Origin: Planomonospora sp. ID82291
Lineage (GTDB): Bacteria > Actinomycetota > Actinomycetes > Streptosporangiales > Streptosporangiaceae
Direction: 5' to 3'
Assembly: GCF_015711645.1 (NCBI RefSeq)
Contig: NZ_JABTEX010000003.1
Span: 992,001 to 1,056,000, forward strand
DNA: 64,000 nt
Shown: positions 48,673-56,404 of the stretch, piece after piece
Position numbering within the stretch: position 1 is the stretch's first letter
Layout of the letters: each line of letters opens with the position of its first letter
Translations under genes and position numbers: made by a program
Notes under the pieces: generated by a model
The model's database searches: none
What the model was told of the DNA's origin: nothing
The model's input: only the letters and a program-made list of their open reading frames with translations

Positions 48673-51384
48673 CGCGTCCCCCGGAAGATCATCGGGATCG
48701 TCGGGCAGGTGCTCGCGGACGAGCGCCAGGTTCTGGATCGCCGCCAGGCCGTACTGGGCGGCGTCGTTGGTGGAGACGAAGGGCGCCTCGGTGACCGGCA
48801 TGAGCACGGCCGGGCCGCGGACGCCGGTCAGCCGCCAGTCGCGCTCGCGCTGCAGCGGGTTGACGTTGAGCCGGTCGCCCTCGTCGCGGAAGAACGCCCG
48901 CCAGGCGAGCCGGGCGAGTTCCGCGTCGCCGGTGCGGGCCGCGGCGTAGGCGGCGAGCCTGCTGTGCGCCTGGATCAGCGAGACGCCCTCCAGCGCGCGG
49001 CCCAGCTCGGCGGCCTGCCGCTCGGGCCCGGCCAGGTAGAGCCGGCAGTAGTCCAGCCAGGCCTCCTCGAAGCCCGGCACGCCCAGGTCCAGGTCGATCA
49101 GCTCCGCGCAGACCTCCGGCAGCCCGAACACCGCCGACAGGTGGGAGACCTCGACGGCCTCCCGGGCGGTGTCGAACCGCCCGGCCGCCAGGTCCAGGCG
49201 GGCCTCGCCGGTGAGGAAGCCGTGCCGCAGCGCCGCGATGTCCGCCATCGTGCCCAGCAGCCGGTCCCGGGCCCGCTCGTCGCCGTGCCGCTCCCAGCGG
49301 GTCAGCCAGGCGGCGGCCAGCGCCCCCCAGTCCACGCCGAGCCCCACCGACAGGGCGGCGGGGTCGGGGGCGTAGGCGTCGCGGCGGACCTTGCGCAGCG
49401 GGTCGACGGCCAGGAACGTCTCCTCGGGCGCGGCGAGCTCGTCGAGCAGGTCCCCGGTGCGCTCGTCGGCGGTCAGGTAGAAGAAGAAGCGCCGGTAGAC
49501 GGCGCTGGAGACGCGCAGCTGCTTGCAGCTGCACCCCCAGTGCTGCACGTTGTGCCGGGAGCCCAGCCCCTTCCACCGGCCCAGGTGGTGGACGTCCACC
49601 TCGCCGGTGTGCCGGGTCATCGCCTCGGCGAACCGGAAGACGTCGGCGCGGCCGGTGCGCAGGTACTGGTACCACAGCCACAGGTCCGGCGAGAGCTCGG
49701 AGTTGTCCCAGGCGTAGCCGCCCACGTCGTAGCGCCAGGTGTGCCGGTCGGGGTCGTAGGCGTGCATGACGTCGCCGTAGTCCCAGAACCCGTACCACCG
49801 GCGCTCCTCGCGCTGGCGCGCGTAGAAGTCGAACAGGAAGTCCAGCCGGTCCTCGATCGCCGCGGCGGCCGGGTCCGACCGGTCGGGCGGCGACCAGACG
49901 CCGAACACGCCCGCCGCGCGCAGCCGCTCGGGCGCGGCGGTGAGCAGGCCGGGCGCCTCCAGCAGCGCGGCGTGCTCGGCCAGCTCCGCGTTCGGCGGGG
50001 TGGCCGGATGGAGCCGCAGGACCAGCTCGTGGGTGCGGGCGACGCCGTACGGGTCGCCGAAGCCCGGCTCGTGGTCCTCGTAGGTGATCTCCAGTCCTTC
50101 GAGCTGCCCGGCGTGGGTGTCCTGGCCCATCCCGTCGTGCCAGAAGCGCAGGTCCATCGGGGGCGCGCCGGGCGACCAGAGCCAGACGGTCGCCTCGGCC
50201 GTCTCGGTGGCGGCGCCGCGCACGTCCAGCCGGGTGGGGTGCAGCCGCCAGAAGTCGCGCAGGCCGAAGCCCAGGCCGCCGCTCACCCCGCCGACGTAGC
50301 CGTACCCCTTCGACCGGGTGCCCGCCGGGACGGTGACCCAGGCGTGGCCGGGCGCGGTGCGCTTGCGCAGGGTGAAGCCGTCGGCGCTGCTCTGCTCCAG
50401 GGTGTGGTCGTTCCAGACCGGGATCAGGTGCAGCCGGCCCGCCACCTCCGGGTTCCCGATCTCCCCGACCGGCCGGCCCTCGGTCTGCGCCCGCCGTACG
50501 GCCTCGCCCGGGTCGCGGCGCAGGCCGGTCAGGCCCCGCACGGCCTCGGTGAGGAAGCCCTCCGCCCCGGCCAGCCGGACGTGCCGGTCGTGCGGCGCGT
50601 CGCGCATGACCACCTCGGCGCGCAGGCCCAGTCCGGCGAGGAAGTCGGCGGCGGCGTCGCCGTCCCAGACGAAGCTGTGCACGACGCGCACGTCCGGCGC
50701 CCCGGCGTAGAAGTACAGCCGCACGGTGAAGGGCAGCCAGGAGCGCCCGCCCGCCGCGACGTGCCGGCCCTCCAGCCGCACCACCGCGCGCACCGGACCG
50801 TCCTGCTCCACGGCGACCGCCGAGACGACGCCGGCGGCGGGTTCGCGGACGCGCGAGCCGTCCTCGTCGGGGGTGTCCTGGCGGAGGCTGACCAGGCGCA
50901 CGCCGCGCACGATCTCGGTGCCGCCGTGCGCGGCGGACGCGATCAGCTCCGTCGCGCCCGCCCCGGGCAGGGTCCAGGAGAGCGGCCCGGTGGCGACCCG
51001 CAGCCCGCCGCCGGCCGGGGTGACGGTCACCGGATCCTCCGGCGCGGCGGGCTCGGCGCCGGGGACCAGCGCGTAGGAGCCGGCGGGTACGGCCTGCGGC
51101 CCGATGACGTGGGCCGACCACTTGACCGAGCCGTCGGGCCAGGTCGCGGTGGTCCAGCTCTGCACGGGGGTGCCGTCGGCGAGCGCGAAGGGGGTGCCGG
51201 GCCGCAGCGCGCCGCGCGGCCAGGGCACGCCCCAGGTCACGCCCTGCCGGCACGGCCGCTCCAGCCAGCGCAGCGCCGTCGCTCCTCCGGCCGGCTCCCC
51301 GCCGGCCGTCGCCTCTCCGGCCGCCGTCCCAGCCGCCGCTCCTCCGGCCGCGGTCCCTCCGGCGACCGCCTCCCGGGCCGTCAC
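48667..51384 (-). CDS. exo-rhamnogalacturonan lyase family protein (PL26, PcRGLX-like)
   Basis: 905 residues from GTG 51384, overlapping the permease stop (GTGA). An Ala/Gly/Thr repeat tract (residues 1-38) is followed by LRWLERPCRQGVTWGVPWPRG, the typical opening of PcRGLX-type lyases. YGFWDYGDVMHAYDPDRHTW, GGYAWDNSELSPDLWLWYQY and DVHHLGRWKGLGSRHNVQHW complete the conserved central domain. No signal peptide is seen, so it should act in the cytoplasm on imported rhamnogalacturonan oligosaccharides. Last gene of the ABC transporter operon. Confidence 0.88.
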   Translation of the reverse strand: MTAREAVAGGTAAGGAAAGTAAGEATAGGEPAGGATALRWLERPCRQGVTWGVPWPRGALRPGTPFALADGTPVQSWTTATWPDGSVKWSAHVIGPQAVPAGSYALVPGAEPAAPEDPVTVTPAGGGLRVATGPLSWTLPGAGATELIASAAHGGTEIVRGVRLVSLRQDTPDEDGSRVREPAAGVVSAVAVEQDGPVRAVVRLEGRHVAAGGRSWLPFTVRLYFYAGAPDVRVVHSFVWDGDAAADFLAGLGLRAEVVMRDAPHDRHVRLAGAEGFLTEAVRGLTGLRRDPGEAVRRAQTEGRPVGEIGNPEVAGRLHLIPVWNDHTLEQSSADGFTLRKRTAPGHAWVTVPAGTRSKGYGYVGGVSGGLGFGLRDFWRLHPTRLDVRGAATETAEATVWLWSPGAPPMDLRFWHDGMGQDTHAGQLEGLEITYEDHEPGFGDPYGVARTHELVLRLHPATPPNAELAEHAALLEAPGLLTAAPERLRAAGVFGVWSPPDRSDPAAAAIEDRLDFLFDFYARQREERRWYGFWDYGDVMHAYDPDRHTWRYDVGGYAWDNSELSPDLWLWYQYLRTGRADVFRFAEAMTRHTGEVDVHHLGRWKGLGSRHNVQHWGCSCKQLRVSSAVYRRFFFYLTADERTGDLLDELAAPEETFLAVDPLRKVRRDAYAPDPAALSVGLGVDWGALAAAWLTRWERHGDERARDRLLGTMADIAALRHGFLTGEARLDLAAGRFDTAREAVEVSHLSAVFGLPEVCAELIDLDLGVPGFEEAWLDYCRLYLAGPERQAAELGRALEGVSLIQAHSRLAAYAAARTGDAELARLAWRAFFRDEGDRLNVNPLQRERDWRLTGVRGPAVLMPVTEAPFVSTNDAAQYGLAAIQNLALVREHLPDDPDDLPGDAS

Positions 51385-52256
51385 TCCTTCACCGAGCCGA
51401 TCAGCACGCCCTTGGCGAAGTGCTTCTGCAGGAAGGGGTAGAAGAGCAGGATCGGCAGCGTCGCGATGACGACGACCGCGAACTTCAGGCCCTCGGCCGG
51501 GAAGAAGACCGAGTCCAGCTGGGCGAGCGCGTTCTCGGCGTCGGCGCTGGTGAACTGCCGGACCAGCACCTGCAGCGTCCACTTGCTGGAGTCGTCGATG
51601 TACAGCAGCGGCGACATGTAGTCGTTCCAGATGCCCACCGCGTAGAACAGCGAGAACGTCGCGATGACCGGCTTGGAGAGCGGAAGGACGATCTTGAAGA
51701 AGACGCCCATCTCGCTGCAGCCGTCGATGCGCGCCGACTCCTCCAGGGCCTGCGGCAGCTCCTGGAAGAAGCTCTTGACGATGATCAGGTAGAACGGGTT
51801 GATCGCCAGCGGGAGGATGAGCGCCCAGTAGCTGTCGAGCAGCCCCAGGTCGCGGACGACCAGGTAGGTGGGGATCATGCCGCCGCCGAAGACCACCGTG
51901 AAGATGACCAGGTTCAGCACCAGCGTGCGGCCCGGCAGGTACCGCTTGGCCAGCGGGTAGGCCATGGTGAGCGTCAGCATGACCTGGACCGCCGTGCCGA
52001 CCGCCGTCACGCAGATCGTGGTGACCAGGGCGCGCACGAAGGTGTCGGTGCCGAAGATGTAGGCGTAGGTGTCGGTGACGAACTTCTCCGGCCAGAGGAA
52101 GAACGGCCGGGTGGCGATCTCCGACTCGGTGGCGAACGACCCGGCCAGGACGTACAGCAGCGGCAGGATCATGACCAGGGCCAGGCCCGTGAGCAGCAGG
52201 ATGTTGAGCGCGTCGAACACCCGGCTGCCGAACGACTTGTAGTGGTTGACGGACAT
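51381..52256 (-). CDS. lplC: carbohydrate ABC transporter permease, LplC/YtcP type
   Basis: 291 residues, six helices, with the binding-protein-dependent permease loop QALEESARIDGCSEMGVFFK, contacting the ATPase, and the family endings FFPAEGLKFAVVVIATLPIL and HFAKGVLIGSVKE. It forms a heterodimer with the permease encoded 12 bases upstream. Its stop overlaps the lyase start. No ATPase gene is in the window; a shared MsmX-like ATPase is likely. Confidence 0.92.
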   Translation of the reverse strand: MSVNHYKSFGSRVFDALNILLLTGLALVMILPLLYVLAGSFATESEIATRPFFLWPEKFVTDTYAYIFGTDTFVRALVTTICVTAVGTAVQVMLTLTMAYPLAKRYLPGRTLVLNLVIFTVVFGGGMIPTYLVVRDLGLLDSYWALILPLAINPFYLIIVKSFFQELPQALEESARIDGCSEMGVFFKIVLPLSKPVIATFSLFYAVGIWNDYMSPLLYIDDSSKWTLQVLVRQFTSADAENALAQLDSVFFPAEGLKFAVVVIATLPILLFYPFLQKHFAKGVLIGSVKE

Positions 52257-52268
52257 CGCCGGCCCTCC

Positions 52269-53243
52269 CTAGAACAGTCCGCGCTGGCCCAGGCGCTTGG
52301 CCAGCCAGTTGGAGCCGAAGATCAGCAAGGCGCCGGCCACGCCCTTGAACAGGCCGACGGCGGTGGAGTAGCTGAAGGCGCCCTGGGTGATGCCGATGTA
52401 GTAGACGTAGGTGTCGAACACGTCGGCCACGGAGCGGTTCAGCGAGTTGGTCATCAGCCAGATCTGCTCGAAGCTGGCGTCGAGCAGGTTGCCCGAGGTG
52501 AGGATGGCCATGACCACGATCGTGGGGCGGATGGTCGGCAGCGTGATGTGCCAGAACTGCCGCCACCGTCCCGCGCCGTCCATGCGGGCCGCCTCGTAGA
52601 GGTTCGGGTTCACCCCGGCCAGCGCGGCCAGGTAGATGATCGTGCCCCAGCCGGTGGCCTTCCACAGCGTCTGCACGATGATGATCGGCCGGAACCAGTC
52701 CGGCTGCGCCACGTAGTCGACCTTGGGGCCGCCGACCAGGTCGTGGACGAACCGGGCGATCACCCCGAAATCCACCGCGAGCAGCAGGTACGTCAGGGAC
52801 GCGACGATCGCCCAGGACAGGAAGTGCGGGATGTAGATGAGCGACTGGATCGAGCGCTTGAGCACGCTGACCCGCAGCTCGTTGAGCATCAGCGCGACGA
52901 CGATCGGGGCCGGGAAGACGAAGAGCACCGTCAGCACCGCGAGGAAGAGCGTGTTGAACATCAGGCGGCCGAAGTCGGGCCCGGTGAACAGCGCCTCGAA
53001 GTGCTTGAAGCCGACCCACTCGCTGCCCGAGTAGCCGAGGAAGGGCACGAAGTCCTGGAAGGCGATCGTCAGGCCGTACATCGGCAGGTACTTGAAGACC
53101 GCGAAGTAGACCAGGCCCGGGACGAGCATCAGGTACAGCCAGCGGTAGCGCCGCAGCGCGGTGCGGAACGGCACCCTGCCGGAAGCGCGTCCCGGCTCGG
53201 AAGGCGCCGCCTGCACGGGAGGCTTCGCCAGGTCGGTGGCCAA
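52269..53243 (-). CDS. lplB: sugar ABC transporter permease, LplB/YtcO type
   Basis: 324 residues with six helices and family blocks LVYFAVFKYLPMYGLTIAFQ, FVPFLGYSGSEWVGFKHFEAL (as GYSGSEWVGFKHF), IPHFLSWAIVASLTY and the EAA loop ANPNLYEAARMDGAGRWRQF-like NPNLYEAARMDGAGRW. It pairs with the LplC-type permease. Separated from the binding-protein gene by 190 bases holding a hairpin and a dense tandem repeat. Confidence 0.93.
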   Translation of the reverse strand: MATDLAKPPVQAAPSEPGRASGRVPFRTALRRYRWLYLMLVPGLVYFAVFKYLPMYGLTIAFQDFVPFLGYSGSEWVGFKHFEALFTGPDFGRLMFNTLFLAVLTVLFVFPAPIVVALMLNELRVSVLKRSIQSLIYIPHFLSWAIVASLTYLLLAVDFGVIARFVHDLVGGPKVDYVAQPDWFRPIIIVQTLWKATGWGTIIYLAALAGVNPNLYEAARMDGAGRWRQFWHITLPTIRPTIVVMAILTSGNLLDASFEQIWLMTNSLNRSVADVFDTYVYYIGITQGAFSYSTAVGLFKGVAGALLIFGSNWLAKRLGQRGLF

Positions 53244-53265
53244 AGCGGCCTCCTTTCTCTCAGGA

Positions 53266-53291
53266 GGGGCCCGGCGGTCGCGCCGGGCCCC
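53266..53291 (-). terminator. hairpin between binding-protein and permease genes
   Basis: GGGGCCCGGCG and CGCCGGGCCCC form a perfect 11-bp stem with a GTCG loop, 22 bases before the lplB-type start. Such hairpins often let the binding protein be made in excess of the permeases. Confidence 0.65.
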
Positions 53292-53295
53292 CTGC

Positions 53296-53383
53296 GGATC
53301 GGCTCTGGATCGGCTCTGGATCGGCTCTGGATCGGCTCTGGATCGGCTCTGGATCGGCTCTGGATCGGCTCTGGACCGGCTGT
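53296..53383. repeat. 11-bp tandem repeat, seven exact copies plus one variant
   Basis: GGATCGGCTCT is repeated from 53296 to 53372, then GGACCGGCTGT; two more GGATCGGCCCC units follow at 53391 and 53402. It is intergenic inside the ABC operon and phased with the DNA helix. Confidence 0.95.
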
Positions 53384-53433
53384 CGGCCCCGGATCGGCCC
53401 CGGATCGGCCCAGCCGGCCCGGACCGGTCCGGC

Positions 53434-54984
53434 TCAGTCGCCGCCGAGCTCGGCGTGCAGGTCGTTGATCTCCGTGACGACCTGGTCGCCGCCGCTCTCG
53501 TGCCAGCGCTTGACCTCGGCCCGCAGCTGCTCCTCGGTGATCTCGCCGGCCAGGTACTTCACCCGGGCGTCGGAGACGATCGGGTCGAGGACCGCGCCCT
53601 TGCTGACGTAGGTGGGCGAGACGATCGGCAGCGCCGGGTTGTGCACGGCCGTCTGCAGGTCGAGCTCCACCAGCTCCTTGCGGATCCTGAGGTTCTCCCG
53701 CTCGGCCTCGTTGGTGGGCATCTGCTCGTAGACGCCCATGCCGATGGTCGCCCAGGTGCCGAGCTGGATGAAGGCGAAGTCGACGTCGTTGTTGATGGTC
53801 TTGACGGCCGGGTCGTCGTCGTTGACCGGCACGTCGAAGCCGTTCTCCAGTTTGAAGTTGCGCCCCTCGATGCCGTTGGCCAGCAGGGTCTGGCCCTCCT
53901 TGGTGGCCAGCCGGTCCAGGGCCTTCAGCACGTCGTCGAGCTCGGCCTCGGTGCGCACGCTCTGCTTGGAGACGGCCAGGAAGCCGTTGTAGCCGTCGAA
54001 GGGCTGGGAGAACTTCTGGCCGTCGGAGCGCTTGAGGTTGCCTCCCATGGCCAGCTTGTCGCCGTAGTTCTCCGGGTCCTGCTCCTTGAGCAGGCCGTAC
54101 ATCTGGGAGGCGCGGACGTTGACGTCGATGATGATGCCGCCCTTGCCCTGGTAGAACGGGTCGTTCCACTTGGCCGAGTCGAGGGTGGCGAAGTCGGGGT
54201 TGACCAGGCCCTCGTCGACCATCTTCTTCAGCCACCGGTTGGCGGTGTAGAACTCCTCGGTGTCGAAGGTCGGCGTGAGCCTGCCGCCGCGGTCGCCGTA
54301 GCAGTTCGGGGCGCCGAACCAGGTCTCGATCACGTTGTACGGGCTGGAGCTGCAGAAGACCGGGGTGGGCCACTTGGGGATGATCAGTCCGTAGGTGTCC
54401 TTCTTGCCGTTGCCGTCCGGGTCCTTCTCGGTGAACGCCTTGGCGACCTCGTAGAGCTCGTCGACGGTCTCGGGCACCTTCAGGTCGAGCTTGTCCAGCC
54501 AGTCCTTGCGGTAGAGCACGGCCGAGCGGAGCAGCGGGCGGACCCGGTAGATGCCGAAGACCTTGCCGTTGATCGAGGCGTTGAGCTCGGCCTGCTCGGA
54601 CTTGGCCTTCAGGTTCGGGTACTTGTCCAGCCTGTCGGTGAGCTCCCAGAACGCTCCGGCCTGCGCGGCCTGCACGAACGCGGCGGTCTTGCCCTGGACG
54701 ACCATGACCTGCGGGATCTCGTCCGAGGCGAGCACCACGTTGGTCTTGTCGCCGTACTCGGCGTTCGGCACCCAGGTGATCTTGAGCTTCTTGCCGACGA
54801 CCTTCTCGACCGCCTGGTGCACCTCGCCCTTGGGGTCGGGGGCGGTGCCGAACAGCGGGACCATCATGGTCAGCTCGTTGCTCGCGGCCTGCCGTCCCGC
54901 GTCGTCGCCGCCGCAGGCGGCGGCGAGCAGGGCCGTGGTGAGTGCGACCGTTCCGGCGAGGAGCCGGCGGGGGGTGGTTTTCAT
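53434..54984 (-). CDS. extracellular solute-binding lipoprotein (LipO-type)
   Basis: 516 residues from ATG 54984, overlapping the YesL stop (ATGA). A lipoprotein signal peptide ends in LLAAAC with Cys24. The body is a type 1 sugar-binding protein: KLKITWVPNAEYGDKTNVVL, LYRKDWLDKLDLKVPETVDE, DPDGNGKKDTYGL (a calcium-loop-like segment) and GIIIDVNVRASQMYGLL. It should deliver rhamnogalacturonan oligosaccharides to the two permeases; specificity is inferred from context. Confidence 0.92.
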   Translation of the reverse strand: MKTTPRRLLAGTVALTTALLAAACGGDDAGRQAASNELTMMVPLFGTAPDPKGEVHQAVEKVVGKKLKITWVPNAEYGDKTNVVLASDEIPQVMVVQGKTAAFVQAAQAGAFWELTDRLDKYPNLKAKSEQAELNASINGKVFGIYRVRPLLRSAVLYRKDWLDKLDLKVPETVDELYEVAKAFTEKDPDGNGKKDTYGLIIPKWPTPVFCSSSPYNVIETWFGAPNCYGDRGGRLTPTFDTEEFYTANRWLKKMVDEGLVNPDFATLDSAKWNDPFYQGKGGIIIDVNVRASQMYGLLKEQDPENYGDKLAMGGNLKRSDGQKFSQPFDGYNGFLAVSKQSVRTEAELDDVLKALDRLATKEGQTLLANGIEGRNFKLENGFDVPVNDDDPAVKTINNDVDFAFIQLGTWATIGMGVYEQMPTNEAERENLRIRKELVELDLQTAVHNPALPIVSPTYVSKGAVLDPIVSDARVKYLAGEITEEQLRAEVKRWHESGGDQVVTEINDLHAELGGD

Positions 54985-55604
54985 CGGTTGCCTTTCGGGT
55001 GCAGGTACGCCTCGTTCTCGTCGAAGAAGCGCAGGCAGAGCCAGGTGTTCAGCTGGATCCAGGCGCCGGCGCCGAGCACGGGCGCCAGGATCGGCAGGGC
55101 CGCGGCCGCGGACACCACCGCCGAGAGGGTGAACAGCAGCAGGATCGAGGACGCGGGACGGGCCAGCGCCATTCGCGACGCCCGGGGCAGGCAGGCGAGC
55201 GGCGGCAGGTCGTAGTGGACGTACATCGGCAGCAGGTAGGCGGTGACGGCGGCCAGCGCGACCAGCGCCGCGAGGGTCGCCGTCCGGGCCGGCTGCGCCC
55301 CCGGCCCGAGGGCCGAGAAGTACAGGTGGTTGGCCGCCAGCACGCCGGCCACCGCGACCGGCGGGAGCACCAGCAGCGACCCGCGGAGGAACTCCCGCCG
55401 GTAGACGGCCGCGAACTCCCTCCACAGCGGGAACGACTCGTACCGGGCGTGCCGCCGGGCCAGCGCGTACGCCGCGACGGTCGCCGGGCCGACGCCCAGG
55501 ACCACCCCGCCCGCGAGCGTGAAGGCGAGCCAGGCGAGGTTGAGCCGGGCCGCCCACAGCAGCTCGTCGCAGGCCGTGTAGAGCCTGATCGACCAGGCGG
55601 TCAT
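54981..55604 (-). CDS. yesL: YesL family (DUF624) membrane protein
   Basis: 207 residues from ATG 55604, five helices, with WSIRLYTACDELLWAARLNL and the closing LNTWLCLRFFDENEAYLH typical of YesL. In Bacillus subtilis yesL opens the rhamnogalacturonan operon, next to the same type of transporter genes. Role unknown, presumably in uptake. First gene of the five-gene transport operon here. Confidence 0.87.
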   Translation of the reverse strand: MTAWSIRLYTACDELLWAARLNLAWLAFTLAGGVVLGVGPATVAAYALARRHARYESFPLWREFAAVYRREFLRGSLLVLPPVAVAGVLAANHLYFSALGPGAQPARTATLAALVALAAVTAYLLPMYVHYDLPPLACLPRASRMALARPASSILLLFTLSAVVSAAAALPILAPVLGAGAWIQLNTWLCLRFFDENEAYLHPKGNR

Positions 55605-55744
55605 CGTGCACCGCCGGACGCGTCGCGCGGAGTGAGGTATCGCACCGGATTTCCCATTCTGATAAAGAAATGATTATTTTCTTAGCAAAAAAGAGAACAA
55701 TCGGGACGAGAGGTGTGAAAAGTACCGGCGTGTTTACCGAGGTG
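55605..55744 (-). promoter_or_regulatory. A/T-rich control region of the yesL-ABC-PL26 operon
   Basis: This is the least GC-rich patch of the window. It contains inverted AAGAAA-N8-TTTCTT (55667-55686, bases approximate), an A-run (55687-55693) and, on the minus strand, TTGTTC about 18 bases before TAATCA as a promoter candidate. The AACGTTTT box of the other rhamnose genes is absent. Confidence 0.4.
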
Positions 55745-56374
55745 TCAATGAGAGGAGACCCGCAGATTCGCGTACTCCCCGATCATCGGGGCCATCTGCC
55801 GGAAGCCGATCTTCCCTCCGCGCAGCGGGTCCTCGTCCCGCCAGCGGAACGAGACCACCTCGCCGATCGAGAAGGCGATCTCCCCTCGGCGCACGGTCAG
55901 GCGCACGGGGTAGGGGCCCTGGGCGTCCAGCACCGCCGGGAGCGGGTCGGCGCCCTGCGCGACGAGGTGGAAGCCGTGGCTCTTGCGCAGGTTGCAGGTG
56001 TGCAGCCGGCGCTCGGAAGGCCACCTGCGGCGGAAGTAGGACACGTGGTAGGCGTCCAGGTCGCCGTGGTGGTACTGCTCGTAGGGGCCGGTCCGCGGTG
56101 CGAGGTCGAACAGGTCCTCGCCCCGCCTGCCCCTGGCGTGGAAGAACAGGATGCACAGGCCCGGCTCGTGGACGGGCCAGAAGTCCCACTCGACCGTGAC
56201 GTCCGCCGGGAAGTCCTCGGGACACCACAGGACGATGTTGGCGTCCTGCCCGTCCTCGGGAGGGCGGAGGCTCTCCAGGCGCATCCTGCCCCGGGGGAAG
56301 GTGATCGCCCCCTCCCCTTCCAGGCGGAACCCGTCAAGGTCCGCGGGCGAGGCGAGGGGGTTGCGGTACGGCAT
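55745..56374 (-). CDS. yesU: DUF1961 family protein (YesU-like)
   Basis: 209 residues. Concanavalin-like beta fold features of YesU: NIVLWCPEDFPADVTVEWDF, GLCILFFHARGRRGEDLFDL, YEQYHHGDLDAYHVSYFRR, CNLRKSHGFHLVAQGADPL and KIGFRQMAPMIGEYANLRV. No signal peptide. YesU lies in the B. subtilis rhamnogalacturonan locus and is thought to bind or process its fragments. Thirty bases downstream of the GH42 gene. Confidence 0.87.
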   Translation of the reverse strand: MPYRNPLASPADLDGFRLEGEGAITFPRGRMRLESLRPPEDGQDANIVLWCPEDFPADVTVEWDFWPVHEPGLCILFFHARGRRGEDLFDLAPRTGPYEQYHHGDLDAYHVSYFRRRWPSERRLHTCNLRKSHGFHLVAQGADPLPAVLDAQGPYPVRLTVRRGEIAFSIGEVVSFRWRDEDPLRGGKIGFRQMAPMIGEYANLRVSSH

Positions 56375-56404
56375 GCCGTCGTCTCTCCTGTCTGCGGTCG
56401 TCCG

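Noticed and set aside
48667-53019. 1450-codon frame reaching from the lyase through both permease genes
   Set aside because: Only the first 905 codons match a family; the upstream part is off-frame to two clear permeases.
53296-53383. Possible CRISPR array
   Set aside because: Units of 11 bp are contiguous, with no spacers and no cas genes nearby.
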